DNA of 57,053 nucleotides, taken from assembly GCA_017403885.1 (NCBI GenBank), contig JAFRDM010000040.1:1-57053 (forward strand), read 5' to 3'. The stretch's first letter is position 1, and each line of letters starts with the position of its first letter. The DNA is from Oscillospiraceae bacterium. Lineage in GTDB: Bacteria > Bacillota > Clostridia > Oscillospirales > Oscillospiraceae. This document shows positions 16,588 through 25,682 of the stretch, piece by piece. The notes beneath the pieces were generated by a model. It worked only from the letters and a program-made list of their open reading frames with translations. It was not told the origin of the DNA and did no database searches. The translations under genes and the position numbers were made by a program.

Positions 16588-17646
16588 TCACATCCTGAGG
16601 CGCTTGGCCATCGTTTCATAGTTGACGCAGGACAAAAGCGCGGTATCGCGCGTGATCCTGCCTTCCATACAGAGCTTCAGCAGGCTTCCGTCCATCGTAC
16701 ACATCCCCTCGGCCGCGCCGGCCTGCATGGCGGATTCCAGCTGGTGGAGCTTGTCCTCCCGGATCATGTTCTGGATGGCGACAGTGGGCTTCAGGATCTC
16801 GAAAACCGGGATCTGGGCCCCGTCGACGGAGGGCACGAGCTGCTGGCACACTACGCCCTTGAGAATCTGCGCGAGCTGGATCTTCACCTGCTTCTGCTGC
16901 GCGGCTGGGAAAACGTCGAGGATGCGGCTGATCGTGTTGGCCGCAGAGCTCGTGTGCAGAGTGCTCAGCAGCAGAACGCCCGTCTCCGCCGCCGTGATGG
17001 CCGCGGAAATGGTGTCATAATCCCGCATCTCGCCGAGCAGGATCACATCGGGGCTCTCGCGCAGCGCCGATCGCAGCGATTCGAGGTAGCCGGGCGTGTC
17101 GATGGATATCTCGCGCTGCGTGACGATGGCTTTGTCATGCCGGTGGATGTACTCGATGGGATCCTCCATCGTGATGATGTGACAGTCGCGGGTTTTGTTG
17201 ATCCGATCGATCATACAGGCCAGGGTCGTGGATTTGCCCGTGCCGGCCGAGCCCGTGATCAGAACAAGGCCCTTTTTATTCTCCGCAAGCGAAAGCACGC
17301 TTTCGGGGATGCCGAGTCTGGCGGGATCCGGCAGGCCGAAACGGATCACGCGGATCACCGCCGCAGGCGAGCCGCGCTGCCGGAAGATGTTGACGCGGAA
17401 GCGTCCCAGTCCGGGAACGGCGAAGGAGAAGTCGTCGTCCGCCCCGCGCTCGAAATTGGCGCGGCTGCGTTTGCTGAGGGCGTAGACCTCCTCCGCGAGA
17501 GCGCCGATCTCGTCGGGCATCAGCACGCCGTTCTCCATCCGCTGCTGCCGGCCGCCGCATTTGAAGGTCACGGGAAGGCCGGCGATGAGAAATACGTCCG
17601 CCGCGTCGAGCGCGACTGCCTTTTGCAGGATCTCCGGAATATTCAT
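16588..17646 (-). CDS. pilT: PilT-type hexameric pilus retraction ATPase
   Basis: 352 residues, PilT rather than PilB length. Walker A GSAGTGKST at 132-140, Asp box around 160, Walker B VILLGEMRD at 201-209, His box STLHT at 228-232. The PilT-specific AIRNLIRE signature appears as AIQNMIRE (290-297). It powers pilus retraction or pseudopilus movement at the cytoplasmic face of the membrane, working on the PilC platform. No PilB-type extension ATPase is present in the window. Confidence 0.93.
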   Translation of the reverse strand: MNIPEILQKAVALDAADVFLIAGLPVTFKCGGRQQRMENGVLMPDEIGALAEEVYALSKRSRANFERGADDDFSFAVPGLGRFRVNIFRQRGSPAAVIRVIRFGLPDPARLGIPESVLSLAENKKGLVLITGSAGTGKSTTLACMIDRINKTRDCHIITMEDPIEYIHRHDKAIVTQREISIDTPGYLESLRSALRESPDVILLGEMRDYDTISAAITAAETGVLLLSTLHTSSAANTISRILDVFPAAQQKQVKIQLAQILKGVVCQQLVPSVDGAQIPVFEILKPTVAIQNMIREDKLHQLESAMQAGAAEGMCTMDGSLLKLCMEGRITRDTALLSCVNYETMAKRLRM

Positions 17647-17649
17647 GGA

Positions 17650-18048
17650 TCATCCTCCCTTTCCGAAGCTGCCGCTCCAGAGATTATCGATCGTTTCTTT
17701 CTGCTCCCAGGTCTTTTCCTGACGCCAGGAGATCACATCCCAGCCGCCGCGGCCGTCGTCGGCAAGAGCGATATGGAGCATATAGCCGCCGCGCTCCATG
17801 TCGGTGCGGAGCACGCCGTCCTCATCCGGCTCCGGCGCAGCCTCGCGTCCGGCGTTCAGTCCGGCCAGATATGCCTGCCCGTCTTCTTCGATCGCATAGC
17901 GCGCCCGCACGGTATCGGCGTACTTCTGTGCCAGACGGAGATCCGCCCTCGCAGTCGTAAAGGCCAGGATCGCCAGGATCGTCAGGCAGATGCTGATCAC
18001 CGTCAGCAGCAGCGCCATCGGTCCGAGGCGGATCGGCGCCTTGTTCAT
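17650..18048 (-). CDS. Pilus-operon membrane-anchored small protein (132 aa)
   Basis: No named family recognised. One N-terminal hydrophobic helix (about residues 11-31, ALLLTVISICLTILAILAF), then a short extracytoplasmic domain containing GGYMLHIALADDG and a Trp-rich end. This is a pseudopilin-like layout without a visible class III leader-peptide site. The ATG overlaps the upstream gene stop by 4 bases, and the stop lies 3 bases before pilT. Confidence 0.72.
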   Translation of the reverse strand: MNKAPIRLGPMALLLTVISICLTILAILAFTTARADLRLAQKYADTVRARYAIEEDGQAYLAGLNAGREAAPEPDEDGVLRTDMERGGYMLHIALADDGRGGWDVISWRQEKTWEQKETIDNLWSGSFGKGG

Positions 18049-18488
18049 GCCGCCGCCCCCTTTCGGAAACACGCCGTCTCCAGCGTATAGACGACCGCCT
18101 GCGTATCCGCGGAAAAGACGGCGATCCGATTCACGACAAGCGCGGCATCCTCCGGAGAGGGTTCCCAGCTCACCGTCAGGCGCAGCGCGCCGCTTCCGTC
18201 AGGACAGGGGCTCCCGTCGGCGTGATAGGCAGCCTCTATCTGTCCCGCCGCGAGACGGACATTGCCGCCCTCGTCGAGCAGGGCCGCCGCCTGTTCAAGA
18301 CTGTCTGCGGCGGACACGGCCTCGGCCGCGTTGGCTGCGAGCGTGACGGCGCGGGTGAGTCGATACGCCTCGACGCTCTTGGCGCGCGCCGTGCCGAAGA
18401 CCGCCGTCAGCACAAGGACCATCGCCACAAAAGCCGCAATGAGCAGCAGCGCCTCGACATAGAAGGAAGTCAACAGCTGTTTTTTCAT
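18045..18488 (-). CDS. Pilus-operon pseudopilin-like protein (147 aa)
   Basis: N-terminal helix YVEALLLIAAFVAMVLVLTA follows a short basic leader (MKKQLLTSF), and the rest is extracytoplasmic. Its shape resembles a minor pseudopilin, including a Glu near the start of the helix, but the residue before the helix is not the usual Gly. Overlaps both neighbours by 4 bases. Confidence 0.72.
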   Translation of the reverse strand: MKKQLLTSFYVEALLLIAAFVAMVLVLTAVFGTARAKSVEAYRLTRAVTLAANAAEAVSAADSLEQAAALLDEGGNVRLAAGQIEAAYHADGSPCPDGSGALRLTVSWEPSPEDAALVVNRIAVFSADTQAVVYTLETACFRKGAAA

Positions 18489-18952
18489 GACGCCGCCCCC
18501 TCCGTGCTGCGCGTATGCAGCAAGATCCTTCCCGCGTCGGTGATCACCGTAACGAGCCCGTTATCGCCGCGTTCGACGGAAAAAAGCTCTGTCGGCCCGA
18601 TGCGTTGCGCCTCTTCGGGCGCAAGCGGCGTCCCGTCGCGGGCATAGTCCTCCACAAGCTGTCCCTCATAACGATAATAGCGCAGCGCCCAGCCGCTCCC
18701 GGCGTCGGCCACAACGAGCACCTGCCCGCAGTCGGAGTCTTCCACGCGCAGTGCGCCGCGGCTGTCGTTGGCCTTTACGCTCGCGGCGATATACGCGCTC
18801 AGCGCGCGTTCGTCCATATTGCCGTACTGGCTGTCCACCATGTCGCGGTAAGTCCTTGCGCCGAAGGCGACCAGCAGCAGAAAGCCCAGGAGGAACAGCG
18901 CGGCGATGCCGACAGACAGGAGCAGGATCGGGTTTTTCTCGTTTTGCTTCAA
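18485..18952 (-). CDS. DUF4860-like pilus-operon protein (155 aa)
   Basis: One N-terminal membrane helix (about 9-30) and an extracytoplasmic domain starting GARTYRDMVDSQYGNMDERALSAYI; this resembles the DUF4860 family found beside type II secretion/type IV pilus genes in Clostridia. Recurrent features are the ALRYYRYEGQLVEDY segment and a C-terminal beta-rich part. Likely a structural or scaffold component on the outer face of the membrane. Family assignment is from memory of the pattern. Confidence 0.7.
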   Translation of the reverse strand: MKQNEKNPILLLSVGIAALFLLGFLLLVAFGARTYRDMVDSQYGNMDERALSAYIAASVKANDSRGALRVEDSDCGQVLVVADAGSGWALRYYRYEGQLVEDYARDGTPLAPEEAQRIGPTELFSVERGDNGLVTVITDAGRILLHTRSTEGAAS

Positions 18953-18966
18953 GCTCTTCTCCTCCC

Positions 18967-19284
18967 TTACATTCCGCGGACGATCACGCGGATCGACGGC
19001 GGCAGATTGGAGGCGAAGCAGTCATAGACCACCAGGTAATCCCCTGTATTCACCTGGAGTCCGTAGTTCTTCTCCAGATATTGCAGGTCGGGCGGAAAGA
19101 CGCCCTCTACGACATAGCACTGCAGCGCGCTGCGGCGCACCGTCTCGCGGATGGCCGCCGCGCCCTCTTCGCTGACGTCGCGTCCCATATGGCTGAAGGA
19201 AAAGGCCGTCAGCGCGAAAAGGAAAAGGACCACGAGGACGGCCGCGAGAAGGCCGGTCTTCTTTTTTGTACGATCGGAATACAT
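18967..19284 (-). CDS. Pilin-like small protein (105 aa)
   Basis: Basic leader MYSDRTKKKTG, hydrophobic helix (about 11-30), then an extracytoplasmic stretch with SALQCYVVEGVFPPDLQYLE and a C-terminal beta segment. The CYVVEG.FPPDLQYLE region resembles pilin/pseudopilin beta-sheet starts. It is the first small protein after PilC and could be the main subunit, but no prepilin peptidase site is evident. Confidence 0.7.
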   Translation of the reverse strand: MYSDRTKKKTGLLAAVLVVLFLFALTAFSFSHMGRDVSEEGAAAIRETVRRSALQCYVVEGVFPPDLQYLEKNYGLQVNTGDYLVVYDCFASNLPPSIRVIVRGM

Positions 19285-19294
19285 CGCAGCCTCC

Positions 19295-20338
19295 TCATCC
19301 GATGGCGTTCATCATGCCGATCAAAGGCAGCATCACGCTGATGAGCGTCAGACCGATGGTCACCATCAGGATGCCGGAGAGCGCCGGGGAGACGATCCCG
19401 ACAAGGCGATCGACCTGATGGCCGCTGTCTTCCTCCAGGAGCCGGCACAGCCGTTCGAGCACATGCTCCAGAGAGCCGCTGCGCTCGCCCGCGAGCAGCA
19501 TGCGGCCGTATACCGGCTCAAAAAGCTCTTCGTCGTAGGCCGCCTGCGCGATGCTGTGGCCTTCCTTCATGCGGGCCGAAACATTGCGGAGTTTTTTCTC
19601 CAGCAGCGCCGAGTCCGCCATCGGGATGCTTGCGAGCACAGCCTCGTCCTGCATCTCTCCGCTCGCGAGGAAGGTCGCCGCAGCGGAGGTGAAGCGATAG
19701 AGCGCATTGGTTTCCAGAATGGAGCGGCTTTGCGGGAATTTCTCCAGCACGGCGAGCACGGCGCCGCGTCTGCCGCTCTTCCAGAGCAGCAGACCGGCAA
19801 GCAGCGCGAGCGCCAGCAGCGCCATCACGACGAGCGCCGCGGCGCAGAACACCCCGGCCCAGCGGATATAGGCGTAGGAGGAGGCGGCAAGGCTGCCCGT
19901 GAGACGGTCGTAGACCGCCCGGAAGGCCGGCAGTACGATGGTAAGCATGACGGAAAGCACCGCGATGATGAGCACCAGCATGGCGGCCGGATAGGTCACC
20001 GCGCCGCGCAGCTTTTCCGAGACGGTCTTCTGCCCGGCGTAGTAGCGCGCGAGCCGGAACAGAACATCCTCCAGCCGTCCGGAGCTCTCGCCCGCGCCGA
20101 TCATCTGCACGGCGAAGTCCGGAAAGATGCCCGTGGTTTTCATGGCTTCGGCCAGGGAGCTCCCCTGCTCCGTCTGCGCTTTCATCTCGCCGAGAGCCTG
20201 AGCGAGGGGGCCTCCCTCGTGCTTCCCGCTCTGCAGCAGCGCGATCGCCTCGTCGGTCCGGATGCCGGACTGCACCATCATTGCCATGCTCTCGCAAAAG
20301 GCGCTGACGCCAAGTTCATCCAATTTCCTGTTGCTCAT
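19295..20338 (-). CDS. PilC/GspF-family inner-membrane platform protein
   Basis: 347 residues, close to the short Gram-positive (ComGB-like) form. Two T2SSF domains each contain the helical bundle with GESSG-type turns (GAGESSGRLEDVLFRLA near 96; AGERSGSLEHVLERL near 278), and three membrane helices (about 123-145, 165-190 and the C-terminus). It anchors the pilus machine and couples to PilT. It lies between the transglutaminase lipoprotein and the pilin-like genes. Confidence 0.92.
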   Translation of the reverse strand: MSNRKLDELGVSAFCESMAMMVQSGIRTDEAIALLQSGKHEGGPLAQALGEMKAQTEQGSSLAEAMKTTGIFPDFAVQMIGAGESSGRLEDVLFRLARYYAGQKTVSEKLRGAVTYPAAMLVLIIAVLSVMLTIVLPAFRAVYDRLTGSLAASSYAYIRWAGVFCAAALVVMALLALALLAGLLLWKSGRRGAVLAVLEKFPQSRSILETNALYRFTSAAATFLASGEMQDEAVLASIPMADSALLEKKLRNVSARMKEGHSIAQAAYDEELFEPVYGRMLLAGERSGSLEHVLERLCRLLEEDSGHQVDRLVGIVSPALSGILMVTIGLTLISVMLPLIGMMNAIG

Positions 20339-20351
20339 GTTTTCCCTCCTG

Positions 20352-21284
20352 TCAGTATGAATACAGGTCCAGGTAATTGCTGCCGTCTCCCACGAATTCG
20401 ACGGGGGCGCCGCCGGCGGAAAAGGTCAGGTCCATGCGCGTCCATTCCGCGGCGCTGACCTCGAAGCTGACCGTGACCCAGCCGCTCTCTTCCGTGTAAA
20501 ACATGTTCCATGCATGATACAGATCGTCCGGCGCCACATAGCCGAAAATCAGCTTGGTCGGGATCCCCTGGCTGCGCAGCATGGCAGCCGCCAGAGCCGC
20601 ATAGTCGAAGCATATGCCCATGCCCGTCTGCATCGTTTCGTCGGGAGAGGGCAGATATCCGGACTTCACGGAGGCCGCCTTGCCGGAGTCGTAACGCACG
20701 GTCCGGCAGACGAATTCATACACCGCCCCGACGACGTCCAGCGCGCTGCCGCAGCCGTTCGCGAGCTCCGCGGCCTTTTTCACGCAGGCGGAGTCGGGCG
20801 AATAGCTGGCGTAATCGCTCGGCCGCAGGAAAGGCTGGAATTCGTCGAGCAGGACCACATCCCGTTCCGTGATGTAGATCTGCGCGTACTTGTTTTCGGT
20901 CACGTTCTCCATGACGCGGAACGTATATCGGCCGTTCCCGCACTGGAGCGGATAGATGGAGGGCGTCCCGTCGGACGCAAGGTCGTAGTTGTAGGTCTCT
21001 CCGTCCTTGAGGACCTGGAATTTCAGTCTCTTGTCGGACTTCACCGAAACCGCCACATAGCCCTCGCTTACGGCCGAGAGGTCGATGCGCGTATCGTCCT
21101 CGCCCTCGGCCAGGTCTTCGTGATACTGCGAGGAGGCGAAGGGCGGCGCCGTATACGGGGTGAAGTCCTCGCTCACGGCACGGGAGAGAGATTCTCCGCC
21201 CGGCGGGGCCATCGCGCCGCCGCAGCCGCACAGAAGCATACAAAACGCCAGCAGAAGCGGCGTCAAGCGCTTTTTTCGCTGCAA
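20352..21284 (-). CDS. Transglutaminase-fold lipoprotein, TTG start
   Basis: 310 residues. A lipoprotein signal with lipobox LCGC lies near residue 20. The catalytic transglutaminase/cysteine-protease triad is visible as GMGICFDYA (Cys), DLYHAWN (His) and WTRMD (Asp). It acts outside the membrane, as a protease, peptidase or cross-linker. The start is TTG because GAGGTGA lies 6 bases before it and codons upstream are outside the signal; a GTG at 21293 is the alternative. First gene of the pilus-like operon, so it may process or cross-link pilus subunits (inference). Confidence 0.82.
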   Translation of the reverse strand: MQRKKRLTPLLLAFCMLLCGCGGAMAPPGGESLSRAVSEDFTPYTAPPFASSQYHEDLAEGEDDTRIDLSAVSEGYVAVSVKSDKRLKFQVLKDGETYNYDLASDGTPSIYPLQCGNGRYTFRVMENVTENKYAQIYITERDVVLLDEFQPFLRPSDYASYSPDSACVKKAAELANGCGSALDVVGAVYEFVCRTVRYDSGKAASVKSGYLPSPDETMQTGMGICFDYAALAAAMLRSQGIPTKLIFGYVAPDDLYHAWNMFYTEESGWVTVSFEVSAAEWTRMDLTFSAGGAPVEFVGDGSNYLDLYSY

Positions 21285-21313
21285 GGATCTCACCTCACTT
21301 GCCTGTAGGATGA

Positions 21314-21346
21314 CTGCTTCGCGCCGGGAAAAGCGGCGCGAAGCAG
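21314..21346 (-). terminator. Hairpin between the broken kinase and the pilus operon
   Basis: A perfect 13-bp stem (CTGCTTCGCGCCG / CGGCGCGAAGCAG) with a 7-base loop. No T-run follows, so it is either a weak terminator for the broken kinase gene or a leader structure of the pilus operon. A TTGACA hexamer lies upstream at 21395-21400 but no convincing -10 accompanies it. Confidence 0.45.
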
Positions 21347-21428
21347 CGCGGAAGGAGCGCAAAGCTTCGGATGCTGCACCGCATGGAATGAGAATGTCAA
21401 ATGCGCCTTTTTCAAGAGACGCCGTCCA

Positions 21429-22299
21429 TCACGGACGCTTCAGAACGGAGCTCAGGGCTTCCGTCAGCTTGCCGACGTCAACGGGCTTTGCGATATGCGC
21501 CTGCATGCCCGCGTCCATCGCGGCCTTCACGTCCTCCTGAAAGGCGTTTGCCGTCATGGCGAGGATCGGGATGTCCGCCAGCGCTTTGTCGTCCAGAGCC
21601 CGGATCGCCCTTGCGGCGGAGTAGCCGTCCATGACGGGCATTTGAATATCCATCAGGATGGCGTCGTAATACCCGGGCTCCGAAGCGGCGACCATATCCA
21701 GGGCGAGCTTTCCGTTTTCCGCGGTCTCCACCGAAAAGCCCATCTGCGTGAGGATCAGGCAGGCGATCTCCATAAAGCAGACGAACAGCGGTTTCCCTTC
21801 GATCCGGAACCCGTACTCGCGGATGGGGACCGCGATAACGACCTTTTTTCGGCCATGTCCAGGTTTTTTACGGAGATCTCCGGGGCGGCAAGCGTTTCCT
21901 GATCAAAGGAATACTGCCCGATTTCTTCCTTTATGCCTTCGTCCGCCGTATAGATCAGCCCGTCCGAATCAACGAAGGCAAAGCGTTCCAGATTGAAAAG
22001 CTGCTTCATTTTCCGCTGATAGGCGCGCATGTGCTCCAGATCGCTCAGATCCTCCCGGTCGATCATGCTGACGGCGATGTGGATGATATCGATGTTGTCG
22101 TTCAGGTTGTCCTCGACGACCTGCTCGCGCCGTCCGACCAGCTCGTCCAGATACAGCAGGCTCACGGAGCGCGCGGCCTCGACCGTATCTTTTTGCGCGC
22201 TTCGGCTTGTCCAAATCGTCCCCAGTATCAGGACCGCCACCACCAGGGCAATGCCGGCCGCCGTGATCAGGACTGTCTGATTGATTCGCTTTTTTCCAT
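21429..22299 (-). pseudogene. Broken hybrid sensor histidine kinase (kinase core deleted, two frameshifts)
   Basis: Begins ATG at 22299 with AGGAGG upstream. Reading needs one extra A at the A6 run at 22290-22295 and again at 21844-21849. The corrected product starts MEKKRINQTVLI, has a membrane helix and an extracytoplasmic sensor (residues of the type NIDIIHIAVSMIDRE ... FAFVDSDGLIYTADEG), then passes straight from VCFMEI into the middle of a receiver domain (ACLILTQMGFSVETAENG ... ILMDIQMPVMDG). The HisKA/HATPase core and the first strand of the receiver, with its acidic pocket, are missing. The join is at about 21765-21773. It follows an intact hybrid kinase. Confidence 0.82.
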
Positions 22300-22353
22300 T
22301 GGGGCGCCTCCTGTTTTCGCTGCGCAGTCTTCTGGCCGCCGTCCCGCTGAGGC

Positions 22354-25300
22354 TCAGCTGATCAGCCTCTCAAGCGTTTCCATGATCGCGGGGATGTCAT
22401 AGGGCTTCGCCAGGTGGCCGTTCATGCCCGACTCCATCGCGGTTTTCCGGTCCTCCTCAAAGGCGTTCGCCGTAACGGCGACGATGGGGATACCGGCCTT
22501 GCGGGGATCCTCCAGCGCGCGGATCTGCCTTGCGGCCTCATATCCGTCCATGCGCGGCATCTGTACGTCCATCAGGACGATATCGTAATGGCCCGCCGGC
22601 GCGGCGCTCATCTTTTCGACCGCCTCCACGCCGTCCTTCGCGATCTCGATGGCAAAGCCCGCTTCCTCCAGGATCGCCGCGGCGATCATCTGGTTCATCT
22701 CGTTGTCCTCGGCCAGAAGGATCCTTTTTCCCTTGAAATCGCACGCCGCCGCTTTTTTCTTCTCCGTATCCGCGGCCGCGCGGAAGGGCCGGGATAAAAC
22801 GCTCCTCAGCTCAGACATGAACAGCGGCTTGGAGCAGAAGTCCGTGACGCCCGCTTCCCTTGCTTCCTCTTCGATGTCCGCCCAGTCGTAGGCCGTGAGG
22901 ATGATGATCGGCGCGCTGTCGCCGATCACCTTCCGGATCCGGCGGACAGTTTCGATCCCGTTGAGATCCGGCATCAGCCAGTCGATGATATATGTCTTGA
23001 ACTCGTCCGCGCTGTCCAGCGCGTCCTTGGCGCGGATGACGGCTTCCTTCCCGTAATTCGTCCAGTCCGGGCGCATCCCGATCTCGCGCAGCATGGCGCA
23101 CACGGACAGGCAGGTGTTGGTGTCGTCGTCGGCAACCAGCGCCCGCAGCCCCAGCAGCTCGGGAAGCGGTTCGTCCTTTGCGGCGCCTCCGCTGATCCTG
23201 AAGGGAAGCTCAACTATGAATTCGCTGCCCTTTTGCTCCTCGGAGCGGACCGTGATCGTGCCGCCCATCATATCCACGATGTTTTTGGTGATCGCCATGC
23301 CGAGGCCGGTGCCCTGGATGCCGCTGACCGTGCTGCTCTTTTCGCGGGTAAAGGCCTCGAAGATCGTCTTTTGGAACGCCTCGCTCATGCCGATGCCGTT
23401 GTCCTTGATCCGAAATTCAAAAACGGCCTTATCCGCGGAGGAGGACGGCTTTTCGATCACGCGGAAGCTGATCGTTCCGCCGTTCGGCGTGAACTTGATC
23501 GCGTTGGACAGGATATTGAGCAGGATCTGGTCCAGCCGCAGCTTGTCCGTGACGATATCCTCGTGCGCCACGTCCTGTGTGTCGATGAACAGCTCCAGCT
23601 GTTTGTCGCTGATGCTGGACTGGATGATCGTTCTGAGATCGTGGACGACGTCGGGAAGATGGACGTCGCTCTCGTCGATGGTCACCTTCCCGCTCTCGAT
23701 GCGGCTCATATCCAGAACGTCGTTGATCAGCGAAAGAAGGTGCCGGCTGGATACCGAGATCTTTGCCAGATAGTCCTGCACCTGCGCTTTGTTGTCGATA
23801 TGCGAGGCAGCCAGCGCGGTAAAGCCGACGATGGCGTTCATCGGCGTGCGGATGTCGTGAGACATGTTGTTCAAAAAGGCCGTCTTGGCCCGGTTTGCAT
23901 GCTCCGCCGCGGCCAGCGCGTCCGAAAGAGCCTCCTTGCTCTCGGCCAGCTCGCGGTTTTTTTCTTCCAGCTCGATCCGCGCGGATTCCTTTTCTATGTT
24001 CTCCTTCCTGGTCCTCCTCGAGTCCCTGACGAGGAAGAAGATCACCAGCACCGCGACGGCAAGGATCAGCGAGCCGAACAGCGCCATGTGGTCCCGGAGC
24101 ACGTCGGCAAAGCTGTAGGAGTACAGCCCGCCGGTATAGCGATAAGAGAGATTCTGCGCAAAATCGCTTCCGATCACGTTGATGCCGCGGTTCAGGAGCT
24201 TCAGAAGCCCCTCGTTGCCGATCTCCACGCCGAAGCAGCGGTCGTCGCTCCGCCCGGTCTGGCGCAGGGAAAGCCCCTTGTATCTGCTGTTTTTCAGAAT
24301 GTCGTTGGCGCGCAGTCCGTTCAGCGTCGTGCAGCTCGCCTCTCCGGAGAGGACGGCGGCGAGGCAGTCGTCAATGGACGGGTAGAAGGATATCTCCGCG
24401 TCCGGGAAGTTCGTCCGGATATAGTAATACTGCATCCGGTTGTTCTCGTTGACCGCGAAACGGGAGACCGTGTCTTCGCTGTACGTCCCCTTAAACACGA
24501 TCTCCGTCGAGGCCGACGCGACGGCGGTGGACTGGTAGATCCCGTTCTCCTCGGAATAGTACAGGCCGCCGCCCACCGGGAACGCCACGTCAATGGCGCC
24601 CGCGGCCATGTCCGCCACCATGTCGTCATAGCGTCCGTAGCCGCAGTAGCTTACGGAAATATCCGATATGGCGAGCGCGTCAAGGATTGCCGGGATGATA
24701 TCTCTGATGAGACCCGTCGCATGCCCCTGCTCATCCGTGTCGCTGTATGGGAGATAGTTTTCCAGATACCCGATGCGGAGCGTGTCGTGCGTCTCCATCC
24801 ATTCTCTCTCGGCGGCGGAAAAAGCGCGCGCCGTGACGCTGACGGAATAATACTTCGAGCTCAGCGAGCTGAGATAATTCGGCTCCTCCGCAGCCAGCAG
24901 CGTCTGCGCCTCGTTCAGCTCCGCAAGCAGATCGGGCCGCCCTGCGCTGACGCAGAGATAGTAATCCGAAGCGCCGAAGGCGCAGAGCACCTCGGCATGC
25001 TCTCTGGCATACGAGCCGTCGCTCTCGGCGGCAAAAACGTCCAGCTCCCGCGAGTCGAACGCTGACAGAAGCTGCGCGTGTTCCGGATAGGCGATGACCT
25101 CGGCCGTCACGCCGTGCTCCTCCAGATAGCGGTTGAGAACGCTTACCATGGCGCTGTCCAGAACGCCGATCTTCTTGCCGTTCAGCGTGGAGGGATCGGC
25201 CGTGATATCCGTCTGTGAGTCCTGCTTGACCAGATAGTATGCCTCGCTGCCCATGACGGCTTCCGGGTAGCTGATCAATCCGGCGCGCTCCTCCCGCCAG

Positions 25301-25620
25301 GCCAGACCGGCCAGCAGGTCGATCCTGCCGTCCAGGAGCATTTGGTAGAGCTCGCCGAAGCCTCCGTACACGTATTCGTACTTCCAGCCCGTGTACTCGG
25401 ACAGCTTGCGGTAATACTCATAGGCGTAGCCCGTCTTGACCGCGCCTTCCTCCGCGCCCTCCTGGAAGACCTCGTTTTCGTAATAACCGACGCGGACAAG
25501 CTCCGATCCGCTCTCGGCGTGAGCCGGAACAGGCCGGAACAGCCCTATGACGCACAGAAGGCACAGGATGATCGCGATCCTTCCTGAGATTCTTTTATGA
25601 TCAAACGGTCTTCGGGACAT
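22354..25620 (-). CDS. Hybrid sensor histidine kinase with two periplasmic-binding sensor domains and two receivers
   Basis: 1088 residues. Signal/helix 1; two SBP_bac_3-type ligand-binding domains (VRVGYYENEVF ... ; LRIGYLENYLPYSD ...) outside the membrane; a second helix; a coiled linker; HisKA with the phospho-His in NNMSHDIRTPMN (about residue 585); HATPase with DNGIGM; then two receivers, one with IIDWLMPD and one with LMDVQMPRMDG. Start 25620 is chosen because AGGAGG lies 8 bases upstream and a signal peptide follows; an in-frame ATG overlapping the HPt stop (25683) is possible. Probably senses an amino acid or similar solute and passes phosphate via HPt to the EAL protein (inference). 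Confidence 0.9.
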   Translation of the reverse strand: MSRRPFDHKRISGRIAIILCLLCVIGLFRPVPAHAESGSELVRVGYYENEVFQEGAEEGAVKTGYAYEYYRKLSEYTGWKYEYVYGGFGELYQMLLDGRIDLLAGLAWREERAGLISYPEAVMGSEAYYLVKQDSQTDITADPSTLNGKKIGVLDSAMVSVLNRYLEEHGVTAEVIAYPEHAQLLSAFDSRELDVFAAESDGSYAREHAEVLCAFGASDYYLCVSAGRPDLLAELNEAQTLLAAEEPNYLSSLSSKYYSVSVTARAFSAAEREWMETHDTLRIGYLENYLPYSDTDEQGHATGLIRDIIPAILDALAISDISVSYCGYGRYDDMVADMAAGAIDVAFPVGGGLYYSEENGIYQSTAVASASTEIVFKGTYSEDTVSRFAVNENNRMQYYYIRTNFPDAEISFYPSIDDCLAAVLSGEASCTTLNGLRANDILKNSRYKGLSLRQTGRSDDRCFGVEIGNEGLLKLLNRGINVIGSDFAQNLSYRYTGGLYSYSFADVLRDHMALFGSLILAVAVLVIFFLVRDSRRTRKENIEKESARIELEEKNRELAESKEALSDALAAAEHANRAKTAFLNNMSHDIRTPMNAIVGFTALAASHIDNKAQVQDYLAKISVSSRHLLSLINDVLDMSRIESGKVTIDESDVHLPDVVHDLRTIIQSSISDKQLELFIDTQDVAHEDIVTDKLRLDQILLNILSNAIKFTPNGGTISFRVIEKPSSSADKAVFEFRIKDNGIGMSEAFQKTIFEAFTREKSSTVSGIQGTGLGMAITKNIVDMMGGTITVRSEEQKGSEFIVELPFRISGGAAKDEPLPELLGLRALVADDDTNTCLSVCAMLREIGMRPDWTNYGKEAVIRAKDALDSADEFKTYIIDWLMPDLNGIETVRRIRKVIGDSAPIIILTAYDWADIEEEAREAGVTDFCSKPLFMSELRSVLSRPFRAAADTEKKKAAACDFKGKRILLAEDNEMNQMIAAAILEEAGFAIEIAKDGVEAVEKMSAAPAGHYDIVLMDVQMPRMDGYEAARQIRALEDPRKAGIPIVAVTANAFEEDRKTAMESGMNGHLAKPYDIPAIMETLERLIS

Positions 25621-25682
25621 CCCTGCGGCCTCCTTTTCTGCGGCGCTCCGTCCGCCCTTTTCCTCCGGGGATCCCCGCTTCA

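Noticed and set aside
21844-22295. Programmed -1 frameshift at the A6 runs of the broken kinase
   Set aside because: The sites A6 before G lack the proper zero-frame slippery phase, and no stimulatory hairpin is visible. Loss of the kinase core supports decay instead.
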